Below are positions 1-9,400 of a stretch of DNA of 47,743 nucleotides, piece by piece. Each line of letters opens with the position of its first letter. The first letter of the stretch is position 1. The notes beneath the pieces are model-generated. The model did no database searches. It saw nothing but the letters and a program-made list of their open reading frames with translations, and was not told where the DNA came from. Position numbers and translations under genes: made by a program. Origin of the DNA: an uncultured Kiloniellales bacterium (GTDB taxonomy: Bacteria; Pseudomonadota; Alphaproteobacteria; Kiloniellales; JAKSDN01); NCBI GenBank assembly GCA_947258885.1, contig CAMYKD010000009.1, positions 2,845 to 50,587 of the forward strand, read 5' to 3'.

Positions 1-2
1 CC

Positions 3-431
3 GCGGCGGTCGTGCTGCTGGCCTTGCTGGGCCTCCTCGTCGCCCGGACGCGCATCGGCGTCGCCTGGCGCGCCACGGTCTCGGACCCAGCCATGGCCGA
101 GAGCTTCGGCGTTGACGTCGCCAAGGTCCGCTATCTGAACTTCTTCATCGGCTCGGCCCTGGCCGCGGTGGCCGGCTGTCTGGTCGCGGTGCTCAACAAC
201 TTCGTCGAGCCGACCATGGGCAGCGTGCCGAGCTATAAGGCGCTCGCGATTATCGTCCTTGGCGGGCTCGGCAACGTGCGCGGTACTTTGGTGGCGGCGC
301 TGGCGCTCGGCGTGATCGAGTCCTTCGGCACGATCTATCTGGGCCAGCTGCTGGACCGCGACGCGATCGCATTCGCGTTCCTGATCCTGGTGCTGATGGT
401 CCGCCCGCAGGGCCTGTTCGGAAAGGCCTGA
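3..431 (+). CDS. livH: Branched-chain amino acid ABC transporter permease, LivH type (5' truncated)
   Basis: C-terminal 142 residues of an inner-membrane permease; the reading frame is open to the window edge, so the start lies outside. The visible part has several hydrophobic segments and LivH-family features: a region around residues 75-100 with a VLGGLGNVRG motif, which matches the cytoplasmic loop that contacts the ATPases, and a C-terminal membrane segment ending in VRPQGLFG. In the known transporters LivH and LivM form the channel for leucine/isoleucine/valine or related amino acids or amides, driven by LivG and LivF. The stop lies 3 bp before livM. The actual substrate cannot be told from the sequence; the binding-protein gene is not in the window. 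Confidence 0.9.
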   Translation, partial: AAVVLLALLGLLVARTRIGVAWRATVSDPAMAESFGVDVAKVRYLNFFIGSALAAVAGCLVAVLNNFVEPTMGSVPSYKALAIIVLGGLGNVRGTLVAALALGVIESFGTIYLGQLLDRDAIAFAFLILVLMVRPQGLFGKA

Positions 432-434
432 GCG

Positions 435-1283
435 ATGGGCGCCTACGAGCTCAGCCTGGTCACCCTGGTCGGCATCAACGTGATCCTGGCGCTCAGCCTG
501 AACCTGATCACCGGCTTCTGCGGCCAGATCAGCCTGGGCCACGCCGCGTTCTACGGCACCGGCGCCTATGCCTGCGCGCTGATCAGCCAGGCCGGCCTGC
601 CGTTCTACGCCGGCCTGGCCGTGGGCGGTCTCGTGGCCGGGGCCGTGGGACTCGTCGTCGGGCTGGCCAGCCTTCGGGTGCGTCACGACTTCCTGGCGAT
701 CACGACCATGGGCGTCGGCTTCCTGTTCCTTGGAATCGTGCGCCAGCAGGAGCCGCTGGGCGGCGAGATCGGGCTGACGATTGCCGCCGGCCACGGTCTC
801 GGCGGCCTGGGTTTCGCGCTCTTCGTCGCCGCGCTGGCGGCGGCCACGGTCTGGTTCAGCCTGTACGTCAAGCGCTCGTGGATGGGCTTCTCCTTCGACG
901 CCGTGGCCGACGACGAGGACACCGCCCGGCTGGTCGGCATCGACGTCGCCCGATACAAGCTGACGGCCTTCGCGCTCGGCACGGCGCTGGCCGGCGTGGC
1001 GGGCGGCCTCTACACCCAGTACAGCGGCATCATCGTGCCCGACGCCTTCGGCTTCGTGGTCTCGATCACGATCCTCGCCATGGTCGTGGTCGGCGGCATC
1101 GGCTCGACCTTCGGCGTGCTGGGCGCGACTGTGGTACTGACGTTGCTGCCGCTCGTGTTCCAGTTCATCGACGACTACAAGCTGCTGCTCTATGGCGGCC
1201 TGCTGTTTATCGTCATGCGGTTCTTTCCTGGCGGCTTGGCCGAGCTGCTGCGCCGGGCGCGGCCCGCGCGGAGGTCGCCATGA
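435..1283 (+). CDS. livM: Branched-chain amino acid ABC transporter permease LivM
   Basis: 282 residues, the usual size for short LivM proteins. It has about eight hydrophobic segments, an early GFCGQISLGHAAFYGTGAY motif typical of LivM, and VVGGIGSTFG near residue 220, the permease loop equivalent to that in LivH. It would form the second half of the transmembrane channel. The start ATG follows the livH stop by 3 bp, and its own stop overlaps the livG start in an ATGA arrangement, so the genes are very likely co-translated in one operon. The family call is secure; the substrate (branched-chain amino acids, urea, or another amide) is an inference that the sequence does not settle. Confidence 0.94.
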   Translation: MGAYELSLVTLVGINVILALSLNLITGFCGQISLGHAAFYGTGAYACALISQAGLPFYAGLAVGGLVAGAVGLVVGLASLRVRHDFLAITTMGVGFLFLGIVRQQEPLGGEIGLTIAAGHGLGGLGFALFVAALAAATVWFSLYVKRSWMGFSFDAVADDEDTARLVGIDVARYKLTAFALGTALAGVAGGLYTQYSGIIVPDAFGFVVSITILAMVVVGGIGSTFGVLGATVVLTLLPLVFQFIDDYKLLLYGGLLFIVMRFFPGGLAELLRRARPARRSP

Positions 1284-2033
1284 CGGCGCTGCTCGAGGTT
1301 CGGGAGGTCTCGGTGCAGTTCGACGGCGTGCGCGCGCTCGACACCGTCTCGTTCGCGGTGGCCGAGGGTGAGCTCGTCGGGCTGATCGGCCCCAACGGCG
1401 CGGGCAAGACGACCTGCCTGCGCGCGATCACCGGTGCCCTCCGGCCGGCCAGCGGCCGGGTCCTGCTCGACGGGCGCGACCTGACCGGCCTGCCGCCGCA
1501 TGCCCGGGTGCGCCTGGGCCTCGGGCTGTCGCAGCAGCTCGTGCGGCCCTTCCGCTCCATGACCGTGGCCGAGAACGTCATGCTCGCGGCGGGGCTTGCG
1601 CGCACGGCACGGCCCTTGCGCGCGCTGGTCCAGAACGACCGTGGGTGCGAGCGGGCGCGCGCCCTCGAATTGCTGCGCCGCGTCGGCATCGAGGACGCGG
1701 CCGCGGCCCGCCCGGCGACCCTGCCTTTGGGCGTGCTCAAGCGGCTCGAGGTCGCCCGCGCCCTAGCGCTCGCGCCCCGGCTGCTTCTACTCGACGAGCC
1801 TCTGGCCGGGCTCAACAGTGCCGAGGCCCGGGCCCTGGCCGACACCATCGCCGCGCTCAACGCCGACGACGGGCTGACCGTCGTCCTGATCGAGCACAAT
1901 CTGGCCGAGGTGCTGCGCAGCTGCCGGCGGCTGGTCGTGCTCGACAACGGCGTCAGGATCGCCGAGGGCGCGCCGCAAGCCGTGATGGCGGACCCGGCGG
2001 TGCGCGTGGCCTATCTGGGCGAGGATCCGGACC

Positions 2034-2047
<14 letters not shown>
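1280..2047 (+). CDS. livG: ABC transporter ATP-binding protein LivG
   Basis: 255 residues. The start is ATG 1280, which overlaps the livM stop by 4 bp; the frame is open much further upstream, but that part is a shadow of livM. Walker A GPNGAGKT is at residues 37-44, Walker B LLLLDEP near 171-177, and the H-loop IEHNL follows. The ABC signature is LPLGVLKRLE instead of the canonical LSGGQ, in line with LivG proteins, where this motif is often degenerate. It is one of two cytoplasmic ATPases powering the LivHM channel. The 3' end overlaps livF by 14 bp. Confidence 0.94.
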
Positions 2048-2759
<712 letters not shown>

Positions 2760-2841
2760 GCGGTCGCTCCATTCGGTGACTTGCACGAGCGCGCAGACGT
2801 GGTACTTGGTTCGGATGTTTGACTTGCGGGAGGACTAAACC

Positions 2842-3600
2842 ATGGGCGCGTTCGACAAGGTCGCCGTCGTTACGGGCGCGGGAACGGGCATCGGCCGGCA
2901 GGTCGCGCTGGCCCTGTTGCGAGAGGGCTATGCGGTCGCGTTGGCCGGGCGGCGCGTGGAGCCTTTGAACGAGACCGCGGAGATGGCGGGCGGCGCCCGA
3001 TCACGAGCGCTGGCCGCCGCGACCGACGTCAGCGATCCGGCCTCGGTGAAGGCGCTCTTCGCCAAGGCCAGCGAGGCCTTCGGCCGGCTCGACCTGCTGT
3101 TCAACAACGCCGGAATCGGCGCGCCTCCGGTGCCAATGGAGGAGCTGACCTTCGAGCAGTGGTCGGCGGTCGTCGACATCAACCTGACCGGGGCGTTCCT
3201 GTGCACCCAGGAGGCCATCCGGCTGATGAAAGCGCAGACGCCCAGGGGCGGGCGCATCATCAACAACGGCTCGATCTCGGCCCACGTTCCGCGCCCCTAT
3301 TCGGCGCCCTACACGGCCACAAAGCACGCGATCACCGGCCTCACCAAGTCGACATCCTTGGACGGGCGCAAACACGACATCGTCTGCGGCCAGATCGACA
3401 TCGGCAACGCGGCGACCGAGATGACCGAACGGATGAAAGAGGGCGTGCCCCAGGCCGATGGATCCATCGCCGTCGAGCCGACCATGGACCCGGAGCACGT
3501 GGCGCAGGCCGTGGTCCACATGGCAGGCCTTCCCCTGGACGCGAACGTGCAGTTCATGACCATCATGGCGACCAAGATGCCCTTCATCGGGCGCGGGTGA
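2842..3600 (+). CDS. SDR family oxidoreductase
   Basis: 252-residue classical short-chain dehydrogenase/reductase. The N-terminal Rossmann motif TGAGTGIG is at about residues 11-18, NNAG is near 90, and the catalytic Ser and Tyr-x-x-x-Lys appear as GSISAH and YTATK near residues 142-160. An NADP preference is suggested by basic residues after the second strand (AGRR), but this is an inference. A strong ribosome binding site (GGAGGA) lies 9 bp before the ATG. It sits 82 bp downstream of livF and may be co-transcribed with the transporter, which would hint at catabolism of the imported compound. The substrate is unknown. Confidence 0.9.
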   Translation: MGAFDKVAVVTGAGTGIGRQVALALLREGYAVALAGRRVEPLNETAEMAGGARSRALAAATDVSDPASVKALFAKASEAFGRLDLLFNNAGIGAPPVPMEELTFEQWSAVVDINLTGAFLCTQEAIRLMKAQTPRGGRIINNGSISAHVPRPYSAPYTATKHAITGLTKSTSLDGRKHDIVCGQIDIGNAATEMTERMKEGVPQADGSIAVEPTMDPEHVAQAVVHMAGLPLDANVQFMTIMATKMPFIGRG

Positions 3601-3639
3601 GGGGGGCTAACAAGGGGCGATGCGCGGGTAGGGCGGCCA

Positions 3640-4569
3640 ATGGGCGGAGCAAGTCGCATGGAGGGCGCTTGGGGCATGGGTGGCGGCATGATCGCCATGA
3701 ACCTCGGGCTTGTGCTTGCCGTTCTGGCGACCGTCGTTGTCGTTTTGCTGCTGCGCCGGGTGATCACAGGCGATCCGCAAAGCGCGATCCGCGAAGGGGC
3801 TCTGCGCCGTCTCGACCTTGTGCCCGCAGCGTCGGCTCGGCGCGCGGCTGGCGCGCCGAGCGAAGAGGTCGAGGGGGTCCTGGTCATTCCGGACATCAGC
3901 GGCTACACGCAGTTCATGCAGATGAGCGCCTTCGCCCTGGCGCACGCCCAATACGTCATCTCCGCGCTGCTCAACGGCATGATCGATGCCGCCGAAGGCG
4001 TACTTGCGACCGCCAAGATCGAGGGCGACGCCGTGTTGCTCTATGGCAGGCAGGGTTCGGTCGACGGGCAGGGCGGCCTGACCGGCGCCGAAGTGGGGGC
4101 GGCGGTCTGTGCCGTCATCGGGGCCTTCTATCGCAAGCGTGCGGAGCTGCGCTGTGCCAATGCCTGCCACTGCGAGGCCTGCCGCGCCGTCGACAAGCTG
4201 GAGCTCAAGACAGTCGTGCACAGTGGACGGCTCCTGCTCTACGAGTTGCGCGGTCAACAGGAGCTGAGCGGTCTTCCGGTCATCGTTGCGCACCGCCTGC
4301 TCAAAAGCGCCGTCGGCCACGAACGCTATGTGCTCGTTACCGATGCGGCCGAGCAGGCGGTGACGCTGCCGTTCGAGGCGACGCGAACGCGGCACAGCCA
4401 GCATTACGAGGGTGTCGGCGAGGTGGGCGGCACCGTCCATGCCTTCGAGCCCGCGCAGCTCCTCGCCGGCGAAGAGCCGCCGGTTGCCGGCGCCTCGACG
4501 AAAGCAATTGACGCCGCGCGCAAACTCGCCGAGGGCCTCCGCGCCCTGCGCGCGACCGGCGCGCAGTGA
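3640..4569 (+). CDS. DUF2652 protein, nucleotide-cyclase fold, membrane anchored
   Basis: 309 residues. One hydrophobic helix near residues 15-42 is followed by a cytoplasmic domain with the DUF2652 hallmark: LVIPDISGYTQFM near residues 86-98 and KIEGDAVLLYG near 127-137. These two Asp-bearing motifs match the positions of the metal-binding aspartates of class III nucleotidyl cyclases, so a cyclase-like fold is likely, though activity is not established. Cysteines cluster at about 168-181 (CANACHCEAC), possibly binding a metal. It is 148 bp upstream of hpnE and could share its transcript. A second cyclase-type gene lies on the far side of the hopanoid locus. In-frame ATGs at 3658 and 3688 are alternative starts. 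Confidence 0.8.
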   Translation: MGGASRMEGAWGMGGGMIAMNLGLVLAVLATVVVVLLLRRVITGDPQSAIREGALRRLDLVPAASARRAAGAPSEEVEGVLVIPDISGYTQFMQMSAFALAHAQYVISALLNGMIDAAEGVLATAKIEGDAVLLYGRQGSVDGQGGLTGAEVGAAVCAVIGAFYRKRAELRCANACHCEACRAVDKLELKTVVHSGRLLLYELRGQQELSGLPVIVAHRLLKSAVGHERYVLVTDAAEQAVTLPFEATRTRHSQHYEGVGEVGGTVHAFEPAQLLAGEEPPVAGASTKAIDAARKLAEGLRALRATGAQ

Positions 4570-4717
4570 GCGATGCAGGTCTTCGCTTTATCTGGCGCTG
4601 GTGATCCAGCCAGACATATGGCGGCTACCCGGCTGTCCGGAGCAGATCCAGGACTGACACCGATGTCTTTCAGCGCTATCCCGGGGACCGGAATGTCCTG
4701 GAGCGAAGCTTAGAATC

Positions 4718-5989
4718 ATGTCTGTCGTGCATGTCGTCGGCGCGGGGATCGCCGGGCTTGCAGCGGCGGTCGCGTTGCTGCGCGCCGGGCGTCGCGTCGT
4801 GCTCTACGAGGCCGCGGCGCAGGCGGGCGGGCGCTGCCGCTCGTTTCACGACGCCAAGCTCGGCTGCTCCATCGACAACGGCAACCACCTGCTCTTGACC
4901 GCTAACACGGCGGCGCTCTCCTACGTCGCGGAGATCGGCGCGCGGGACACCCTGGTGGGACCGGACCATGCCGCCTTTCCCTTCGTCGACCTTGCGACCG
5001 GCGAGCGCTGGACCGTGCGGCCGAACGCCGGGCCTGTGCCCTGGTGGATCCTCGATCCGCGGCGGCGCATTCCGGGGACGCGGCCGGGGTCGTATCTCGC
5101 CGGGCTCAAGCTGGCCCTCGCCGGGGCCGAACGAACGGTGGCCGAGTGCCTGGACCCGTCCGACCCCCTGTGGCCGCGTTTCTGGGAGCCGCTGACCGTC
5201 GCGGCGCTCAACACCCAGCCGGACGAGGCCTCGGCGCGGTTGCTCTGGCTCGTGTTGCGCGAGAGCTTCGCGAAGGGCGAGGCCGCCTGCCGGCCGCTGA
5301 TCGCGCGCGACGGCCTGAGCGCCAGCCTGGTCGATCCGGCGCTCGCCCTGCTGAATGCGGCCGGGACCCGGGTCCATTTCAATACGCGGCTGCGGGCGCT
5401 CGATTTCGTCGGCGACCGGCTCGCCTGTCTCACCTTCGCGGACGACGAGGTGGCGCTCGCCGAGGGCGACGGCGCGGTACTGGCCCTGCCGCCGAGCGTC
5501 GCCGGCGGCCTGGTCCCCGGGCTCGAAGTGCCGGAAGACAGCCGGCCGATCGTCAACGCGCACATTCGCCTGCCGGCCGCGCACGCGCTGCCCGAGGGCT
5601 TGCCCTTTCTGGGCCTGGTCGGCGGCACGGCGGACTGGCTCTTCCTGCGCGGCGACATCGCCAGCCTGACGGTGAGCGCTGCCGCGGCCCTGGCGGAGGA
5701 GCCGGCCGAGGCCATCGCGGCGAAAATGTGGACGGATACCGCCGGCGCGCTCGGCCTCGACCCGGCGCTCGATCCCCCGGTCCGGGTGATCAAGGAGCGC
5801 CGCGCCACCTTCGCCCAGACGCCCGCGGCGCTCGCCCGCCGGGCGCCGGCCGGGACCGTCTGGCGAAACCTGGTTTTGGCCGGCGACTGGACCGACACCG
5901 GCTATCCGGCGACCATCGAAAGCGCGGTCAGGTCGGGTCGCCGGGCCGCCGAGGCCGCCGCGCGCGGAACCGGAGAATTGACACAATAA
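4718..5989 (+). CDS. hpnE: Hydroxysqualene dehydroxylase / squalene-associated FAD-dependent desaturase HpnE
   Basis: 423-residue flavoprotein of the phytoene desaturase-like amine oxidase family. The N-terminal dinucleotide-binding motif VGAGIAGLAAAVALLRAG is at residues 6-23, followed by YEAAAQAGGRC; the C-terminal FAD motif LAGDWTDTGYPATIESAVRSG is near 390-410. In the HpnCDE route HpnE reduces hydroxysqualene to squalene. HpnC and HpnD are not in this window and would have to be encoded elsewhere. shc begins 130 bp downstream, supporting the assignment. The start ATG has only a weak ribosome binding site. Confidence 0.93.
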   Translation: MSVVHVVGAGIAGLAAAVALLRAGRRVVLYEAAAQAGGRCRSFHDAKLGCSIDNGNHLLLTANTAALSYVAEIGARDTLVGPDHAAFPFVDLATGERWTVRPNAGPVPWWILDPRRRIPGTRPGSYLAGLKLALAGAERTVAECLDPSDPLWPRFWEPLTVAALNTQPDEASARLLWLVLRESFAKGEAACRPLIARDGLSASLVDPALALLNAAGTRVHFNTRLRALDFVGDRLACLTFADDEVALAEGDGAVLALPPSVAGGLVPGLEVPEDSRPIVNAHIRLPAAHALPEGLPFLGLVGGTADWLFLRGDIASLTVSAAAALAEEPAEAIAAKMWTDTAGALGLDPALDPPVRVIKERRATFAQTPAALARRAPAGTVWRNLVLAGDWTDTGYPATIESAVRSGRRAAEAAARGTGELTQ

Positions 5990-6055
5990 GGTTACCATTC
6001 GCCATCTTGTGCGACCCGGTACGAAATACTAGGTTTCAGCAACTTGCGGTCGACT

Positions 6056-6097
6056 GGGCCGCTAGCGAAAGCGGCCCCGGGCAGGATTCGGGGCCGC
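6056..6097 (+). promoter_or_regulatory. Two mutually exclusive hairpins in the shc leader
   Basis: Hairpin A has arms GGGCCGCT (6056-6063) and AGCGGCCC (6070-6077) around a 6-nt loop. Hairpin B has arms GCGGCCCCG (6071-6079) and CGGGGCCGC (6089-6097) around a 9-nt loop. The 5' arm of B lies on the 3' arm of A, so only one can form at a time. The Shine-Dalgarno AGGAG (6109-6113) and the shc ATG (6120) follow directly. No U tract follows, so this is not a plain intrinsic terminator. The pairings are seen; a regulatory role is inferred. Confidence 0.45.
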
Positions 6098-6119
6098 GGG
6101 CTATTCACAGGAGTGGTGC

Positions 6120-8063
6120 ATGGGTGTTCTCGCGACGCAGACGGATTTTGAGGGCGGTCTCGATGACTTGGTCCGGGACAGCCGCGAGGCCCTCAAGGAC
6201 CGGCAGCGCGACGACGGCCACTGGATCTTCGAGTTCGAGGCCGACGCGACGATCCCCGCCGAATACATCATGCTGCAGCACTTCCTCGGCACCGTGGACG
6301 GTGCCTTCGCCGCCGACATCCAGCCGAGGATCGCGAACTACCTGCGCGACCGCCAAGCCGAGCACGGCGGCTGGCCGCTGTTCCACGCCGGCGACTTCGA
6401 CCTGAGCGCCACGGTCAAGGCCTACTATGCGCTCAAGCTGGCGGGCGACGACGCAGAGTCCCCGCATATGCGGCGTGCCCGCGAGGCGGTCCTGGCGCGC
6501 GGCGGCGCGGCGCGGTGCAACGTGTTCACGCGCATCGCGCTCGCCCTGTTCGGACAGGTGCCGTGGCGCGCCGTCCCGGTCATGCCGATCGAGATCACGT
6601 TGCTGCCGCGCTGGTTCCCGTTCCATTTGGAGAAGGTGTCCTACTGGTCACGTACCGTGATCGTCCCGCTGCTGATCCTCATGGCCCTCAAGCCCCGGGC
6701 CAAGAACCCGCGGGGTGTCGACGTCCGCGAGCTGTTCGCCGAGGACCCCGAGCACTGCGCCTATCCCATGAACGCGACGGGCACCGCGCTAGGCGCCGCG
6801 TTCTCCGCGCTCGACAAGGTGCTGCGCTCGGTCGAGCCGGCCTTTCCCAAGCGCGGCCGCAAGCTGGCGATACAAAAGGCGCTCGACTTCATCGTACCGC
6901 GCTTGAACGGCGAGGACGGCTTGGGCGGTATTTTTCCCGCCATGGCCAACGCGGTCATGGCCTACGAGGCGCTCGGCACGCCGCGCGACGACCCGGACTT
7001 CGCAACCGCCCGGGCCGCGATCGACAAGCTGCTGATGTTCCACGGCGACCGGGCCTACTGCCAGCCCTGCCTGTCGCCGATCTGGGATACCTGCCTGGCG
7101 CTGCACGCCCTGCTCGAGAGCCGCGAGGACCCGCAGGGGCCGGCCGTGCAGAACGCCATCGACTGGCTGCTCGAGCGCGAGATCACCGGCACCTACGGCG
7201 ACTGGGTCTGGCGCCGCCCGGGCCTGAAGCCGAGCGGCTGGGCCTTCCAGTACTGGAACGACTACTATCCGGACGTCGACGACACAGCCGTCGTGGTCAT
7301 GGCGCTCGACCGGACCAACGACCCGCGCTGTCGGCCGGTGATCGAGCGCGCGGCCGAATGGATCATCGGCATGCAGAGCAAGAGCGGAGGCTGGGGCTCG
7401 TTCGATCCCGAGAACGAGTACACCTATTTGAACTACATCCCCTTCGCCGACCACGGCGCGCTCTTGGATCCGCCGACCGTCGATGTGACGGCGCGCTGCT
7501 TGTCGATGCTGGCGCAGCTCGGTTATCCACGAGATCATCCGGCGGTGCGCAAGGCCGTCGAGTTCCTGAAGCGCGAGCAGGAGACGGACGGCTCCTGGTT
7601 CGGTCGCTGGGGCACCAACTACGTCTATGGCACCTGGTCGGCGCTCTCGGCCCTCAACGCCGTCGGCGAGGATCTACAGGAGCCTCACGTGCGCAAGGCA
7701 GTCCGGTGGCTCGAGGGCTTCCAGCGCGAGGACGGCGGTTGGGGCGAGGACTGCGCGACCTACTGGCAGGAACGCCGCGGCGAGTCCAAGGCCAGCACGC
7801 CCTCGCAGACCGCCTGGGCGCTACTCGGACTGATGGCCGCCGGCGAGGTCGACAGCGAGTCGGTCGAGCGCGGCATCGCGCATCTGCAGGCGGCGCCGCG
7901 CAACGGCGCCAAATGGGACGAGGCGCTTTATACCGGCATCGGTTTCCCGCGCGTCTTCTATCTGCGCTACGACGGCTACAGCGCGTATTTTCCGCTCTGG
8001 GCGCTGGCGCGCTACCGCAACCTGATCTCCGGCAACGCGCGGCGCGTCGCCCTGGGCATGTGA
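6120..8063 (+). CDS. shc: Squalene-hopene cyclase
   Basis: 647 residues, normal for bacterial Shc (HpnF). The catalytic acid motif DVDDTA is at residues 385-390, where Asp protonates squalene to start cyclisation. Repeated QW-type motifs (for example GGWGSF near 422 and GSWFGRWG near 490) support the double alpha-barrel. The enzyme is a monotopic membrane protein that converts squalene to hopene and hopanol. A clear ribosome binding site (AGGAG) precedes the ATG. The gene is downstream of hpnE and upstream of a methyltransferase and hpnG on the same strand. Identification is very secure. Confidence 0.97.
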   Translation: MGVLATQTDFEGGLDDLVRDSREALKDRQRDDGHWIFEFEADATIPAEYIMLQHFLGTVDGAFAADIQPRIANYLRDRQAEHGGWPLFHAGDFDLSATVKAYYALKLAGDDAESPHMRRAREAVLARGGAARCNVFTRIALALFGQVPWRAVPVMPIEITLLPRWFPFHLEKVSYWSRTVIVPLLILMALKPRAKNPRGVDVRELFAEDPEHCAYPMNATGTALGAAFSALDKVLRSVEPAFPKRGRKLAIQKALDFIVPRLNGEDGLGGIFPAMANAVMAYEALGTPRDDPDFATARAAIDKLLMFHGDRAYCQPCLSPIWDTCLALHALLESREDPQGPAVQNAIDWLLEREITGTYGDWVWRRPGLKPSGWAFQYWNDYYPDVDDTAVVVMALDRTNDPRCRPVIERAAEWIIGMQSKSGGWGSFDPENEYTYLNYIPFADHGALLDPPTVDVTARCLSMLAQLGYPRDHPAVRKAVEFLKREQETDGSWFGRWGTNYVYGTWSALSALNAVGEDLQEPHVRKAVRWLEGFQREDGGWGEDCATYWQERRGESKASTPSQTAWALLGLMAAGEVDSESVERGIAHLQAAPRNGAKWDEALYTGIGFPRVFYLRYDGYSAYFPLWALARYRNLISGNARRVALGM

Positions 8064-8418
8064 GCGGTCTGCGGCTTCCGGGTCCGACACGGCCCAGCGC
8101 GCAACGTGCCCGCGAGCGCGGAAAGATCGCGAATTTGGGATTGCCCGGGCGGCTCATGCGCCCTGCCGGCGCACCCGGCATCGCCGCCGACTTCATCGAC
8201 AACGGATTTCCGCAACACCATGCCGGCGGGCATCCATTTACAATACCATGTTGCGCCAACGCGACGCGCGAGAATATGATTTGGATCAATGCCGCGTGGT
8301 GCCGGTCATTGATAGAAGTCCCCTCCGAAACGCGATGCCTCGGGGGGTCCGGTCCAAACGGCAAGTCGCCGGTTCGCTGAGGGAATGGATTTTCTGCAAG
8401 CTGGAGGGGGCGGATTAC
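8064..8418 (+). other. 355-bp gap between shc and the methyltransferase gene
   Basis: No convincing gene is seen. The second half (about 8200-8330) is more A/T-rich than the surroundings and could carry a promoter for the methyltransferase gene, but no clear -35/-10 pair stands out. A short inverted repeat, TCAATG with CATTGA, lies around 8286-8313. One frame is open from 8248 into the methyltransferase gene, but the strong ribosome binding site at the ATG at 8419 and the non-family-like upstream residues argue that this stretch is untranslated. Confidence 0.5.
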
Positions 8419-9192
8419 ATGGAGAACACCAATACAGGAAGCCTTGCGCTGGATCCTTTGAGTCGGGAGTGGGCGCGTAAGTACGAATTCGCGGGGATAT
8501 GGGAAAGCAACCTCGACGACGCCTTTTCCGATCTGGCGCCGTATTATGATTTCGCGAGCAATCTGGCCAGCCTGGGCCTCTGCGGCAGATGGCGCGAGCA
8601 GTTCATTTCCAGCATCGCCCTCAGGCCCGGCGACAAGGTCCTGGACGTCTGCGCGGGCACCAACGCGGTCGGCATGGGGCTCCTGCGCCGGCAGCCGGAC
8701 CTACATGTCTGCGCGATAGACCGAAGCAAGGCGATGCAGGGTGTCGGCCAGGGCCGTGCGCGAGCCCGCGGTCTGAAGATAAAGTCCGTCATAGGTGATG
8801 CGAACCACCTGCCTTTTCCGGACGGCCACTTCGACGTCGTTACCCTGCAATGGGCGACCAGGCATTTGCGGGTCGTCGATGCGTTCTCCGAAATCCGACG
8901 GGTTCTGAAGCCGGGGGGATGTTTCTACCACTGCGACATGCTGCGACCGGAAAGCCGCGTGGTGCAGACGCTCTATAGCGCCTATCTGAAGGCCTGCCTG
9001 CCGGTGACCGGACTGGCGTTCGGCAGCGGTCCGGACACCTGGAGCCTGCGCGACTATTTCGTGCGCTGTGTCGAGATGTTCTATTCCGCGCGGGAAATCA
9101 CGCAGCTGCTCCGGCATATCGGGTTCTCGGGCGTCTCCAGCAGAGCCGAGGTGGGCGGGATCGTGGCACGCCACAAGGCGGTCAAGGCCTGA
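8419..9192 (+). CDS. Class I SAM methyltransferase, UbiE-like, in the hopanoid locus
   Basis: 257 residues starting at ATG 8419, which is preceded by a GGAGGGGG ribosome binding site; a longer upstream frame exists but lacks family features. SAM-binding motif I is VLDVCAGTNAVGMG near residue 75, motif II is CAIDRS, then GDANHLPFPDGHFDVV and LKPGG, the order found in UbiE/COQ5-type C-methyltransferases. The region after LKPGG (CDMLRPESRVVQTLYSAYLK, then LPVTG) resembles the quinone-methyltransferase cap, which suggests a hydrophobic substrate. It lies between shc and hpnG on the same strand. It is not the radical-SAM 2-methylase HpnP or 3-methylase HpnR. The substrate is unknown; a hopanoid or a quinone are the obvious options. 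Confidence 0.85.
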   Translation: MENTNTGSLALDPLSREWARKYEFAGIWESNLDDAFSDLAPYYDFASNLASLGLCGRWREQFISSIALRPGDKVLDVCAGTNAVGMGLLRRQPDLHVCAIDRSKAMQGVGQGRARARGLKIKSVIGDANHLPFPDGHFDVVTLQWATRHLRVVDAFSEIRRVLKPGGCFYHCDMLRPESRVVQTLYSAYLKACLPVTGLAFGSGPDTWSLRDYFVRCVEMFYSAREITQLLRHIGFSGVSSRAEVGGIVARHKAVKA

Positions 9193-9400
9193 CGGTCTGG
9201 CGCTACGGCCGGACTGCCGGCAAGGACTGCCGTGTCGGCTTCGGCCTGTGGTATCCTGTCGGCGTGATCAACCTGCGGTCCAGCTTCGCGTCAAACGCAG
9301 ACCTTGGGATCGGGGGCGGCGCCCGCTTTCTCCCGAGGGTCTTGCAGATCACGGGTCCGTCTTTCTGTTTCGGTGTGCGGCGCAGGGTGAGCGCGGGCTG

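Noticed and set aside
878-1279. Upstream extension of the livG reading frame
   Set aside because: This part is the arginine-rich shadow of livM; the ATG at 1280 overlapping the livM stop is the natural start.
5978-5983. TTGACA before shc as a -35 element
   Set aside because: It overlaps the hpnE stop region and no -10-like hexamer occurs 16-18 bp downstream.
4676-5998. A 440-codon open frame antisense to hpnE
   Set aside because: It is arginine/glycine-rich with no family features and mirrors hpnE codons; long antisense frames are expected in such GC-rich DNA. The same applies to large antisense frames over the hpnH, cbb3 and MFS genes.
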